Source of the DNA: Burkholderia gladioli
GTDB taxonomy: Bacteria; Pseudomonadota; Gammaproteobacteria; Burkholderiales; Burkholderiaceae
DNA length: 64,000 nucleotides
Direction of reading: 5' to 3'
Assembly: GCF_000959725.1 (NCBI RefSeq)
Contig: NZ_CP009323.1
Span: 2,294,001-2,358,000 of the forward strand
Shown here: positions 43,067 to 52,978 of the stretch, one piece after another
Numbering within the stretch: position 1 is the first letter of the stretch
How the letters are laid out: every line of letters starts with the position of its first letter
Notes under the pieces: model-generated
What the model saw: only the letters and a program-made list of their open reading frames with translations
Database searches by the model: none
What the model was told of the DNA's origin: nothing
Made by a program: the position numbers and the translations under genes

Positions 43067-45835
43067 ATGAAACAACACTTCAAGTTGTCGAGCATCGCGC
43101 TTTCGGCGGCGACGGCATTCGGTCTCGCGGCGGCAGCGCCGGCGATGGCCGATGTCGGCAACATCGTCACCGGGCTGGGGGCCAATCTGAATCTGAACAG
43201 CTCGCTCAATGCGAGCGGTGCTTCGCTGGGCGCCCTCGGCAGCCTGGCCGGCACCTCGCTGGGCGTGAATGCCGCGCTCAACCCGAGCGTGGGCGCCGAA
43301 CTCAGGCTGACGGCCAATGGCGCCACCATCCTCGATCTGTCGCTGGGCAACGCCATCGGACCGCTCAAGTCCTCGCTCGGCGGCCTGGTGAGCACGGTCG
43401 AGGGACTCGCGCAGAACACGCCGCTGGCCGGCGTGATCAGCGGACTGCAGACCGTCGTGACGAATCCCGCCGGCGCGTTGACGGGCGTGCTCAGCACGGC
43501 GACCGGCGCGCTATCGACCGGCGCGGGCGCCCTGACGGGCGGCCTCGGGGCCGTCACGACCGGCCTCGGCACGGTGACGAGCACGGCGGCCGGTGCCCTG
43601 TCGGGCGGCGCCACGGCGCTGGCCGGCGGCCTCACCACGGTGGCCGGCACGGCCACCGGCGCGCTGACCACGGGGTTGGGCACCGCGACGGGGGCGTTGT
43701 CGAATGGCCTGGGCGCCGCGAGCGGTGCGCTTTCGGCCGGCGCGGGCGCGCTGGCGGGTGGACTCGGCGCGGCCTCGGGCGCGCTCGCTTCGGGCGCCGG
43801 TGCGCTGGCCGGCGGCCTGGGCGCGGCGGCGAGTGGCCTGAACGCGGTCGCGGGCACGGTCGTCAGCGGCTTGTCGACGGGGCTGGGCACGACCACCGGC
43901 GCGCTGACCACGGGCCTCGGCGCCGCGACGGGCGGCCTGTCGAATGGCCTGGGCGCGGTGTCGGGCGCGCTGGCATCGGGTGCTGGTGCGCTGGCCGGTG
44001 GCCTGGGTGCCGCGGCGGGTGGTTTGAATACGGTGGCCGGCACGGTGACGAGCGGCCTGTCGAATGGACTGGGTGCCGCGACCGGTGCGCTGTCGAGCGG
44101 CGCGGGCGCGCTCGCCGGTGGTCTCGGCGCCGTCGCTGGTGGCCTGGGTTCGGCGACGAGCGGGCTGAACACGGTGGCTGGCACGGTGACGAGTGGCCTG
44201 TCGAGCGGTCTGGGTGCCGCGACGGGCGCTTTGTCGAGCGGCGCGGGCGCGTTGGCCGGTGGTCTCGGCGCCGTCGCTGGTGGCCTGGGTTCGGCAACGA
44301 GCGGCCTGAACACGGTGGCCGGCACGGTTGCTGGCGGTCTGTCGAATGGCCTGGGTGCCGCGACCGGTGCGCTGTCGAGCGGCGCGGGTGCGCTCGCCGG
44401 TGGTCTCGGTGCAGTCGCGGGCGGTCTCGGTTCGGCGACGGGCGGCCTGGGCGCGGTGACCGGAACGGTCGTCAGCGGCCTGTCGACCGGCCTCGGTACT
44501 GCCGCCGGCGCGCTGTCGGGTGGCGCCGGCGCGGTGGCGGGCGGTCTGTCGAGCGGGCTTGGCGCGGTCTCTGGCGTGCTGGGCACGGGCGCCTCGTCGC
44601 TGGCAGGTGGCCTGACGACGGTCGCCGGCACTGCAACGGGCGCGCTGAGCGGTGGTCTGGGCACCGTCGCCGGTGCGCTGTCGAACGGCGCGGGCGCGCT
44701 GGCCGGCGGCCTCGGCGCGGCGACGGGCGGCCTGTCGACGGTGGCGGGCACGGCAGCCGGTGCGTTGTCGAGCGGCGCGGGCGCGCTGGCCGGCGGCCTC
44801 GGCGCGGCGGCGGGCGGCCTGTCGACGGTGGCGGGCACGGCAGCCGGTGCGCTGTCGAACGGCGCGGGCGCCTTGGCCGGCGGTCTCGGCGCGGCGACCA
44901 GCGGCCTGAGCGCGGTGACCGGCACGGTGGCCGGTGCGCTGGGCACCGGCGCCACGGCGCTGAGCGGCACGGCCGGCGCACTGGCCAGCGGCCTCGGCAC
45001 CGGCGCGACGGCGGTTTCGGGCGCGCTCGGCGCCGGCGCGAACGCGTTGTCGGGCGGCGTCCAGGCAGTCGCGGGCGGCTTGGGCACCACCACCACGGCG
45101 ATCACCGGCCTGGTCGGCAGCGTCAATCCGGCCTCGGCCGTGACGGGCGTGCTGGGCGCGGCGACCTCGGGCCTCGGCAATGCGACCACGGCGCTCACCG
45201 GCGCCCTGGCTTCGGTGCCGACGGCAGCAGTCACCGGCGTGGTCAACGCGGCCTCGTCGGGCGTGAGCTCGGCGGTCGGCGGCCTCGGCACGGTGGCGGG
45301 CACGGTCGCCAGCACCGCGCCGGCGGCGGTGACGGGCGTGGTCAACGCGGTCACCGGCGTGGTCGCGAGCAACCCGATCGCCCCGATCACGGCATTGGTG
45401 GGCAACCTGCAGACGGCGCTGCCGGTCTCGACGGTGACGGGCGCGGTCTCGACGGTCGCGAACACGGTAACGGGCACGCTGTCGAGCGCGGCGCACACGG
45501 GCCTGGCCGCCACCACGGCGCTCGGCACGGTCGGCGCGACGCTCGCCTCGACCACCGGCGCCACGCTCGGCAACGTGGCGAGCACCGGCGCGGCGACGCT
45601 CGGCACGGTCGCCAACACCGGTGTGAGCACGGTGGCGGCGGTCGGCAACGTGGCGACGCAGACCATCGGCGCGGTCGGCGCAGCCTTGCCGGGCATCGCG
45701 ATCACGCCGTCGTCGGGCGGCGCGTCGGGCTCGGGCACGGGTACCGGCACGGGCGGCGCGGCGGGCGTTGGTACGCTGCTCTCGCCGGTGACCTCGCTGG
45801 TCACGACGCTGGCCGGCGTGGTGCCGCACAAGTAA
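43067..45835 (+). CDS. Exported giant Gly/Ala/Leu/Thr repeat protein (922 aa), unknown function
   Basis: I know no named family. Signal peptide about 1-28 (FGLAAAAPAMA), then a unique N-terminal segment (29-130) with the only internal charged residues. From residue 113 to 921 there is no Asp, Glu, Arg or Lys, no Cys and no Trp: only Gly, Ala, Leu, Val, Thr, Ser and a few Asn, Pro, Gln, Ile and His. The core unit GALSSGAGALAGGLGA recurs in two periodic arrays (47 aa, then 29 aa). The C-terminal part (about 660-922) is less regular, with PVSTVTGAVSTV-type units and a Gly/Thr/Ser-rich stretch before VVPHK. Start at 43067 (GGGG 7 bp upstream); an ATG at 43055 is less likely. A structural, amyloid- or silk-like matrix or adhesive surface protein is an inference. 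Confidence 0.85.
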   Translation: MKQHFKLSSIALSAATAFGLAAAAPAMADVGNIVTGLGANLNLNSSLNASGASLGALGSLAGTSLGVNAALNPSVGAELRLTANGATILDLSLGNAIGPLKSSLGGLVSTVEGLAQNTPLAGVISGLQTVVTNPAGALTGVLSTATGALSTGAGALTGGLGAVTTGLGTVTSTAAGALSGGATALAGGLTTVAGTATGALTTGLGTATGALSNGLGAASGALSAGAGALAGGLGAASGALASGAGALAGGLGAAASGLNAVAGTVVSGLSTGLGTTTGALTTGLGAATGGLSNGLGAVSGALASGAGALAGGLGAAAGGLNTVAGTVTSGLSNGLGAATGALSSGAGALAGGLGAVAGGLGSATSGLNTVAGTVTSGLSSGLGAATGALSSGAGALAGGLGAVAGGLGSATSGLNTVAGTVAGGLSNGLGAATGALSSGAGALAGGLGAVAGGLGSATGGLGAVTGTVVSGLSTGLGTAAGALSGGAGAVAGGLSSGLGAVSGVLGTGASSLAGGLTTVAGTATGALSGGLGTVAGALSNGAGALAGGLGAATGGLSTVAGTAAGALSSGAGALAGGLGAAAGGLSTVAGTAAGALSNGAGALAGGLGAATSGLSAVTGTVAGALGTGATALSGTAGALASGLGTGATAVSGALGAGANALSGGVQAVAGGLGTTTTAITGLVGSVNPASAVTGVLGAATSGLGNATTALTGALASVPTAAVTGVVNAASSGVSSAVGGLGTVAGTVASTAPAAVTGVVNAVTGVVASNPIAPITALVGNLQTALPVSTVTGAVSTVANTVTGTLSSAAHTGLAATTALGTVGATLASTTGATLGNVASTGAATLGTVANTGVSTVAAVGNVATQTIGAVGAALPGIAITPSSGGASGSGTGTGTGGAAGVGTLLSPVTSLVTTLAGVVPHK
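44039..44461 (+). repeat. Three tandem 141-bp (47-aa) coding repeats
   Basis: Copies begin at 44039, 44180 and 44321 with GGCACGGT and are nearly identical at DNA level, so the array expanded recently and may vary in number. Each unit encodes TVAGTVTSGLS-type start, GALSSGAGALAGGLGA core and GLGSATSGLN-type end. Confidence 0.85.
44687..44947 (+). repeat. Three tandem 87-bp (29-aa) coding repeats
   Basis: Units begin at 44687, 44774 and 44861 with GGCGCGGGCGC; the first two are almost identical and the third drifts. They share the core of the 47-aa repeat without its GLGSATSGLN segment, so the two arrays come from one ancestral unit. Confidence 0.8.
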
Positions 45836-45919
45836 GCGGGCGGCCTGCCGCCAGGGCGGGCCGGCGCGTCGAGGCAGGCGCGCATGGCTCGACCGTCGCG
45901 GCGGATATCGGCAACAAGG

Positions 45920-45949
45920 ACGGCACGACTCCGGTCGTGCCGTTTTTTT
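45920..45949 (+). terminator. Rho-independent terminator of the repeat-protein gene
   Basis: Perfect 10-bp stem (45920-45929 with 45934-45943), TCCG loop, then seven T. 84 bp after the stop codon. Confidence 0.93.
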
Positions 45950-46023
45950 GCGCGCCCGCGTGCCATCGCTGCTGCCTGTCATCAGGGGAACTCGCTGCCG
46001 GCGCAGCTTACGAACCGGCGTAA

Positions 46024-46038
46024 GCACAACGTTTGTGC
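46024..46038. promoter_or_regulatory. Small palindrome upstream of dihydroxyacetone kinase
   Basis: GCACAA-CGT-TTGTGC, 6-bp perfect arms with a 3-bp centre, 154 bp before the start. Possible operator; no adjacent regulator. Confidence 0.35.
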
Positions 46039-46191
46039 GGCACCGCGCCGCGCGCGAACGTCCTATAGTGACGCACGCCCGCGCGAGCGCGGCCCGTGGC
46101 GCACCCGAGCCCGGGCGCCGCGCCGCCCGCATGCGCTCCCCGCGCCGACCCTGGAGACGAACGGGAGCGAGACTCCCGGAGGACCTGCCGA

Positions 46192-47913
46192 ATGAAGAAG
46201 CTGATCAACGATGTCGAACACGTGGTGCCCGACCTGCTGAACGGGCTGGTCGCGCTCAACCCGCATCTCGCCCTGCTCGCCGGCCGCACCATCGTGGTCC
46301 GCGCCGACGCGGCCGAGGCTGCCTCGCGCGGCGAGGTCGCGCTGATATCGGGCGGCGGCGCTGGTCACGAGCCGGCCCATGCCGGCTACGTGGGCGCCGG
46401 CATGCTGAGTGCGGCGGTGGCGGGCGAGGTGTTCACCTCGCCCTCGGTCGACGCGGTGCTCGACGCGATCCGCGCGGTGGCCGGGCCGGCCGGGGTGCTG
46501 CTGATCGTCAAGAACTACACGGGCGACCGGCTCAATTTCGGGCTCGCGGCGGAGATCGCGCGTGCCGAGGGGATCGACGTCGAGACCGTGATCGTCGCCG
46601 ACGACGTGGCGCTGGCCGCGCGCGGCGAACATGCGGGGCGGCGCGGCCTGGCCGGCACGGTGCTGGTGCACCGTATCGCCGGCGCGGCCGCGGCGGCCGG
46701 GCTGCCGCTGGCCGAGGTGGCGCGGCAGGCGCGCGAGGCCGCCGCCGCGCTCGGCACGATGGGCGTGGCGCTGTCGCCCTGCACGGTGCCGGCCGCCGGC
46801 ACGCCCGGTTTCACGCTCGGCGAGCGCGAGATCGAATGGGGGCTCGGCATCCATGGCGAGGCCGGCGTGGAGCGCGCCGAACTCGAATCGGCCGAGGCGG
46901 TGGCCGCGCGGCTGATCGCGCGCATCGCCGAGGACCTGGCCCTCGAGCGCGGCGCGCGCGTGGCGCTGCTGGTCAACAATCTCGGCGGTACCCCGCCGGG
47001 CGAGCTCGATATCGTCGCCGACGCGGCGCTGCGGGCGCTGGCCGCGCGCGGCGCGGTGGTGGAGCGCGCCTGGGCCGGCACTTTCCTGAGCGCGCTCGAG
47101 ATGGCCGGCATCTCGCTGAGCTTGCTGCGTGTCGACGAGGCGCGTCTTGCCGCGCTCGACTCGCCGACCGAGGCGCCGGCCTGGCCGGCGCGGGCCGGCC
47201 GCGTGGCGCCGCAGGAGAGCAGGCCGGTGCCGGCCGCGCCGGAGGCGGCGCGGCGCACGCAGGGTGAGGGCGCGCGGCTCGCGCGCGACGCGGTGCTGCG
47301 GCGCGTGATCGAGGCGGTCTGCCTGAAGCTGCGCGAATCCGAGGCGCTGCTCACCGAGATGGACCAGCGGGTCGGCGACGGCGATCTCGGCATCAGCCTG
47401 TCGCGTGCGGCGCAGGCGATCGAGGCCGAGGCCGGCGGCTGGCCCGACGCGGCGCGCCCGGGCGCGGTGCTGCGCGCCATGTCGGCGACGCTGCGGCGCG
47501 TGGTGGGTGGCACCTCGGGCCCGCTTTACGCGGCGATGCTGATGCGCGCGGCGGCCAGCCTCGACGCGGCCGCCCGGCCCGATGCCTCGGCCTGGGCCGA
47601 TGCCTTCGTGGCGGCGGTCGAGGGCGTCAGCGAGATCGGCGGCGCGCGGCCCGGCGATCGCACCATGGTCGACGCGCTCGACCCGGCCGCGCGCGCGATG
47701 CGCGCCGCGCTCGACGCGAACGGCGGCAACCTGCGGCAGGCGCTCGACGCGGCCGCCGCGGCCGCGATCGAGGGCGCGGCCGGCACCGCCACCCTGCTGC
47801 CCCGGCGCGGCCGCTCCAGCTATCTCGGCGAACGCGCGCTCGGCCATCCCGATCCCGGCGCGCATGCGGTCGGCCTGTGGCTCGCGGCGATCCGCGACGC
47901 GCTGCGCGACTGA
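46192..47913 (+). CDS. ATP-dependent dihydroxyacetone kinase, fused DhaK-DhaL
   Basis: 573 residues. DhaK domain (about 1-330) has ISGGGAGHEPAHAGYVGAGML and the substrate-binding His H221 in GLGIHGEAG, which forms a covalent hemiaminal with dihydroxyacetone. A Pro-rich linker (about 330-360) leads to the DhaL domain (about 365-573) with the ATP/Mg motif DQRVGDGDLGISL and GGTSGPLYAAM. The fusion marks the ATP-using form (Citrobacter-type), not the PTS form, and no dhaM is present. It phosphorylates dihydroxyacetone or glyceraldehyde. Confidence 0.94.
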   Translation: MKKLINDVEHVVPDLLNGLVALNPHLALLAGRTIVVRADAAEAASRGEVALISGGGAGHEPAHAGYVGAGMLSAAVAGEVFTSPSVDAVLDAIRAVAGPAGVLLIVKNYTGDRLNFGLAAEIARAEGIDVETVIVADDVALAARGEHAGRRGLAGTVLVHRIAGAAAAAGLPLAEVARQAREAAAALGTMGVALSPCTVPAAGTPGFTLGEREIEWGLGIHGEAGVERAELESAEAVAARLIARIAEDLALERGARVALLVNNLGGTPPGELDIVADAALRALAARGAVVERAWAGTFLSALEMAGISLSLLRVDEARLAALDSPTEAPAWPARAGRVAPQESRPVPAAPEAARRTQGEGARLARDAVLRRVIEAVCLKLRESEALLTEMDQRVGDGDLGISLSRAAQAIEAEAGGWPDAARPGAVLRAMSATLRRVVGGTSGPLYAAMLMRAAASLDAAARPDASAWADAFVAAVEGVSEIGGARPGDRTMVDALDPAARAMRAALDANGGNLRQALDAAAAAAIEGAAGTATLLPRRGRSSYLGERALGHPDPGAHAVGLWLAAIRDALRD

Positions 47914-48083
47914 GTTCGAACCCGATCCCGGCCCGCCCGTGCATGGTCAGGCCGGCCCTGGCGAGATCGCGCCCGGGCCGGCCCGCCGGCAGCCGCGCGA
48001 CCGGGCCGCGCAGGGCGCGTCGGGCGCGCATGCGATAATCCGCGGCTGTCTGCTGCCCTTCGCGCCGCGCGCGCCTGTCCGCC

Positions 48084-49136
48084 GTGAATCCCTTCCTTGT
48101 TCCGCTGTCCCGCGTCGACGAGTTCGACGAAATCATCGACGTGCGCACGCCGCTCGAGTACGCGGAGGACCATATTCCCGGCGCGCTGAACGCCCCCGTG
48201 CTGAGCAACGACGAGCGCGTGATCATCGGCACCATGTACAAGCAGGTCTCGCCCTACGAGGCGACGCGGGTCGGCGCGGCCTGGGTGGCGCGCAACATCG
48301 CCGCGCACCTGGAAACCACCTTCGCCGACCGGCCGATCAACTGGCGCCCGCTGATCTACTGCTGGCGCGGCGGCAAGCGCTCGGGCTCGATGACGTCCTG
48401 GTTCAACCTGATCGGCTGGCGCGCGCGGCAGCTCGACGGCGGCTACAAGGCCTATCGCCGCTGGGTGGTGGATGAGCTCGACGAACTGCCGGCGCGGCTG
48501 CGCTACATCGTGCTGACGGGGCGCACCGGCAGCGGCAAGACGCATCTGCTCGGTGCGCTGGCCAGGGCCGGCGCGCAGGTGCTCGATCTCGAGGGCCTGG
48601 CCGTGCATCGCGGCTCGCTGCTGGGCGCCTTGCCGGGCGCCCAGCAGCCCACCCAGAAGGGTTTCGATACCTCGCTGGTGCTGGCGCTGCGCGGCTTCGA
48701 TCCGGCCCGGCCGGTGTTCGTCGAGGCCGAGAGCCGCCGCATCGGGCGCATCAGCTTGCCGGATCCGGTGCTGGCCGGCATGCACGCGGCGCGCTGCGTC
48801 GCCGTCGAGACCGCGCGCGAGGATCGCGTGGCCCTGCTGCTGCGCGACTACGGCCATCTGTTCGACGACCCGCTGGCGTTCCGGCAGCAGCTCGCGCGCC
48901 TGACCGAACTGCACGGCCATGCGCGGATCCGCGACTGGCAGGCGCTGGCCGAGGTCGGCGCGCGCGGCGAGCTGTTCGAGTCGCTGATCGACCAGCATTA
49001 CGATCCCGCCTACACGCGCAGCAGCCATGCTGCGTTCCGCCAGATCGCCACCGCCACCGCCTTTGCGTTCCGGCCGATGGCGGCCGAGGACGAACTCGCC
49101 GCGCAGGCGCGCGCGCTGCTCGAACTGCTGGGCTGA
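48084..49136 (+). CDS. mnmH: tRNA 2-selenouridine synthase
   Basis: 350 residues. Rhodanese domain with the active Cys C93 in LIYCWRGGKRSGSM, then a P-loop domain (GRTGSGKT at 146-153). Makes 5-methylaminomethyl-2-selenouridine at tRNA wobble positions from 2-thiouridine, through a geranylated intermediate, using selenophosphate. No selD is in the window. Alone, with no visible operon partner. Confidence 0.94.
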   Translation: MNPFLVPLSRVDEFDEIIDVRTPLEYAEDHIPGALNAPVLSNDERVIIGTMYKQVSPYEATRVGAAWVARNIAAHLETTFADRPINWRPLIYCWRGGKRSGSMTSWFNLIGWRARQLDGGYKAYRRWVVDELDELPARLRYIVLTGRTGSGKTHLLGALARAGAQVLDLEGLAVHRGSLLGALPGAQQPTQKGFDTSLVLALRGFDPARPVFVEAESRRIGRISLPDPVLAGMHAARCVAVETAREDRVALLLRDYGHLFDDPLAFRQQLARLTELHGHARIRDWQALAEVGARGELFESLIDQHYDPAYTRSSHAAFRQIATATAFAFRPMAAEDELAAQARALLELLG

Positions 49137-49273
49137 TTCGAGCCATGTGGTGAGCCTGGCCGAGGGTTCGCCGGTGGCGTGTTACATAAGACCGATCTAT
49201 CTAGCCAGGCGCGAGCGAATGACGTTTCGGTCTCCCTATCGATCGAGCATCTCGACCAGTCACGGCGACGTGC

Positions 49274-49744
49274 TTATCCCGCGCGACGCGGCAGCGTGCC
49301 CGCCAGCTCCATCAGCGCACGGGCGCCGTGCTCGCCGAGCTGCGCCTTGGCGCGCGCCTGCGCCGCTTGCCAGGCCGAGGCGGCCTCGCGCAGCAGCGCG
49401 TTGCCGCGCTCGGTCAGCGACAGCAGGCGGATGCGGCGGTCGCCCGCCTCGCGTGCTTCCTCCACCCAGCCCTGCGCGATCAGCGGCTGCAGGTTGCGGG
49501 TCAGCGTCGAGCGATCGTGCTGGTTGCTGCGACCCAGGTCGGAGCGCGTGAGCGGGCCGAGATCGACGATCAGCACCAGCAGCGAGAACTGCGGCGCGTT
49601 GATGCCGAACGGCCGGAACGCGTCGTCGTAGATCGCGGTCAGGAAGCGGGAGAGTTGCCGTGTGCGTGTAAACAGGCAGTCGCGGGCGATCTCGCTGCTG
49701 ATTGGGCCGGCGGGGAAGGCCGGGGAGAGCTTGGGTTCCGTCAT
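49274..49744 (-). CDS. MarR-family transcriptional regulator
   Basis: 156 residues. Winged HTH in the middle: FSLLVLIVDLGPLTRSDLGRSNQHDRSTLTRNLQPLIAQGWVEE, with the wing AGDRRIRLLSLTERG. MarR proteins respond to small aromatic compounds or oxidants. A TTGT-GAT-ACAA palindrome lies upstream at 49880-49890. Divergent from a BON-like gene. Start at 49744 fits the family length. Confidence 0.92.
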   Translation of the reverse strand: MTEPKLSPAFPAGPISSEIARDCLFTRTRQLSRFLTAIYDDAFRPFGINAPQFSLLVLIVDLGPLTRSDLGRSNQHDRSTLTRNLQPLIAQGWVEEAREAGDRRIRLLSLTERGNALLREAASAWQAAQARAKAQLGEHGARALMELAGTLPRRAG

Positions 49745-49879
49745 GATCGAGTCCGTAGGGCGAGCGACGGCGCATGCCGCGCGATCGATGACGGTATTGG
49801 AGCGCGCCGACGTATCCGGCTTGTGCCGGCGAGGCGCGTTTTCTGTATGGCCGTGTGTCTGGCGCCCGCGCCGGATACG

Positions 49880-49890
49880 TTGTGATACAA
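49880..49890. promoter_or_regulatory. Short MarR-type palindrome
   Basis: TTGT-GAT-ACAA lies between the divergent MarR and BON-like genes, 136 bp from the MarR start. Such short inverted repeats are common MarR targets. Weak evidence on its own. Confidence 0.35.
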
Positions 49891-50116
49891 AAGCCGGGCG
49901 GTTCGCGGCCGACGGGAGGGCGCGGGGCGCGGCCGGGCTATCCGAAGGTAGGTATTGCCATGGCCGTTCGTATGGGCGCGGGGCACCGAAGGTTCGATGG
50001 AGCGGGGACGGGCGGCGCCCTATGCTGTCTACCAGCGCGAATCGGCCTCGATGGGCCCTACGCGCGACGTACCACGCCATTACAACCCACCGCAGGTCCA
50101 TTCACAGGTGATTGCC

Positions 50117-50473
50117 ATGACCCTCAGCAAACCGATCCTCGCCGGCGCCGTCGCCGTACTGATGATCTCCTCGACCGCCTTCGCCCAGTCCGGCGACGCC
50201 ACGACGCCGACGCGCCAGCAGATCCGCGCCGAGATGAAGGCCGAGAAGGCCGCCAATCACGCGCTGGCGAAGAAGGTGCGCCAGGCCTTCGACAAGTCGA
50301 GCGACCTGAACGACACCGAGATCGTGGTGTTCTCGAAGGCGCGTACCGGCAAGGTGATCCTCGCCGGCATGATCATGGACCCGTCGCAGGACCAGATCGC
50401 GCAGGACATCGCCGCCAAGGTGCCGGGCGTGCAGTCGGTGGACAGCAAGCTGAGCGTGTACGAAGCGCACTGA
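50117..50473 (+). CDS. BON-domain-like periplasmic protein (118 aa)
   Basis: Signal peptide about 1-23 (ending STAFA), a charged linker rich in Lys and Glu, then a BON-like domain (about 50-118: LAKKVRQAFDKSSDLNDTEIVVFSKARTGKVILAGMIMD ... VPGVQSVDSKLSV). Same length and plan as the BON protein at 39993, so they are paralogues. Probably envelope stress or osmotic-type function. Confidence 0.82.
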   Translation: MTLSKPILAGAVAVLMISSTAFAQSGDATTPTRQQIRAEMKAEKAANHALAKKVRQAFDKSSDLNDTEIVVFSKARTGKVILAGMIMDPSQDQIAQDIAAKVPGVQSVDSKLSVYEAH

Positions 50474-50479
50474 ACACGC

Positions 50480-50526
50480 GGCCGGCCAGTCGGCTCGACT
50501 CGAAACCGACGGGCTTCTGGCCGGCC
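50480..50526 (+). terminator. GC-rich hairpin after the BON-like gene
   Basis: GGCCGGCCAG and CTGGCCGGCC are perfect 10-bp inverted arms with a 27-nt loop, 6 bp after the stop. No T run. Confidence 0.45.
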
Positions 50527-50717
50527 CGCCAACTTCGTTTCCTCGAACGGATTCGATTTCCCTGCCGGCGGGTGCCGGCGATAGCCGTGCCGCGCAGCAC
50601 CACGCAGCGCCGGAACCGGCGCCCGTCATGCCTCCTCTCAATGGGGCGCGATCGACGCGGGGAAAATATTCTCCGCATCGTTAAATATTTGCATAAAAAA
50701 ACCTCGCTCCCCCGTTC

Positions 50718-50746
50718 TTGAATTTGTCAAACCTCGTCCATATAAT
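50718..50746 (+). promoter_or_regulatory. sigma70 promoter of groESL
   Basis: TTGAAT (50718-50723) and TATAAT (50741-50746) with a 17-bp gap. The -10 box runs straight into the CIRCE element, so HrcA would block start-site access. Confidence 0.85.
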
Positions 50747-50772
50747 TAGCACTCGCTGCACGAGAGTGCTAA
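50746..50772. promoter_or_regulatory. CIRCE operator (HrcA site)
   Basis: TTAGCACTC-N9-GAGTGCTAA matches the CIRCE consensus at every position. It overlaps the -10 box and lies 74 bp before groES, so groESL is under HrcA heat-shock repression. No sigma32 site was obvious. Confidence 0.97.
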
Positions 50773-50846
50773 CAATTCGCCGGTGGGCGACAGCCCGTCG
50801 GCATCCTTGTGTACTTCAGTCCCATTCAAGAAAGAGAGGAGTGAAC

Positions 50847-51140
50847 ATGAACCTTCGTCCTTTGCACGATCGCGTGATCGTCAAGCGCCTGGATCAGGAA
50901 ACCAAGACGGCATCGGGCATCGTGATCCCCGAAGCCGCCGCTGAAAAGCCGGATCAAGGCGAAGTGCTGGCGATCGGCCCGGGCAAGCGCGACGACAAGG
51001 GCGCCCCGATCGCGCTCGACGTGAAGGTTGGCGATCGCGTCCTGTTCGGCAAGTACGCTGGCCAGTCCGTCAAGGTCGACGGCCAGGAACTGCTCGTGAT
51101 GCGCGAAGAAGACATCATGGCCGTGGTCAACGCGGCGTAA
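50847..51140 (+). CDS. groES: Co-chaperonin GroES
   Basis: 97 residues, standard length. [15 protein letters not shown] start, mobile loop [13 protein letters not shown] (about 20-32), and KYAG. Lid of the GroEL folding chamber. Ribosome site GAGAGGAG 8 bp upstream. 52 bp before groEL. Confidence 0.98.
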   Translation: MNLRPLHDRVIVKRLDQETKTASGIVIPEAAAEKPDQGEVLAIGPGKRDDKGAPIALDVKVGDRVLFGKYAGQSVKVDGQELLVMREEDIMAVVNAA

Positions 51141-51189
51141 GCCCGCGTAACGCTTCCCAGCGAATCCATTCCAGAATCCAAGGAGTTAG

Positions 51190-52833
<1,644 letters not shown>

Positions 52834-52893
52834 TCGACTTCGGTCGATCGCATCGACGGGCGCGCAGCGATGCGCGCCCGGTCCTGCAAAACA

Positions 52894-52920
52894 AAAAACC
52901 CGCAGTGATGCGGGTTTTTT
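52894..52920 (+). terminator. Rho-independent terminator after groEL
   Basis: AAAAACCCGCA-GTGA-TGCGGGTTTTTT, 11-bp stem and T run, about 60 bp after the groEL stop. May also work for the converging kinase gene. Confidence 0.93.
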
Positions 52921-52978
52921 GTCGTTTACGGCTGGCGGCGGCTTGCGGTCCCCGGGCGGGGCCGGCCCGCCGTCGGCC

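Larger units (their letters stand above)
45836..46191. other. Intergenic, terminator and dhaKL promoter region
   Basis: About 356 bp with no gene. Contains the repeat-protein terminator (45920-45949) and the GCACAA-CGT-TTGTGC palindrome (46024-46038). GGAGGA at 46177-46182 is the kinase ribosome site. Confidence 0.6.

Noticed and set aside
43030..45966. 978-codon minus-strand frame opposite the repeat protein
   Set aside because: Translates to Pro/Ala/Val-rich repeats that mirror the real gene; the plus frame has the signal peptide, ribosome site and terminator.
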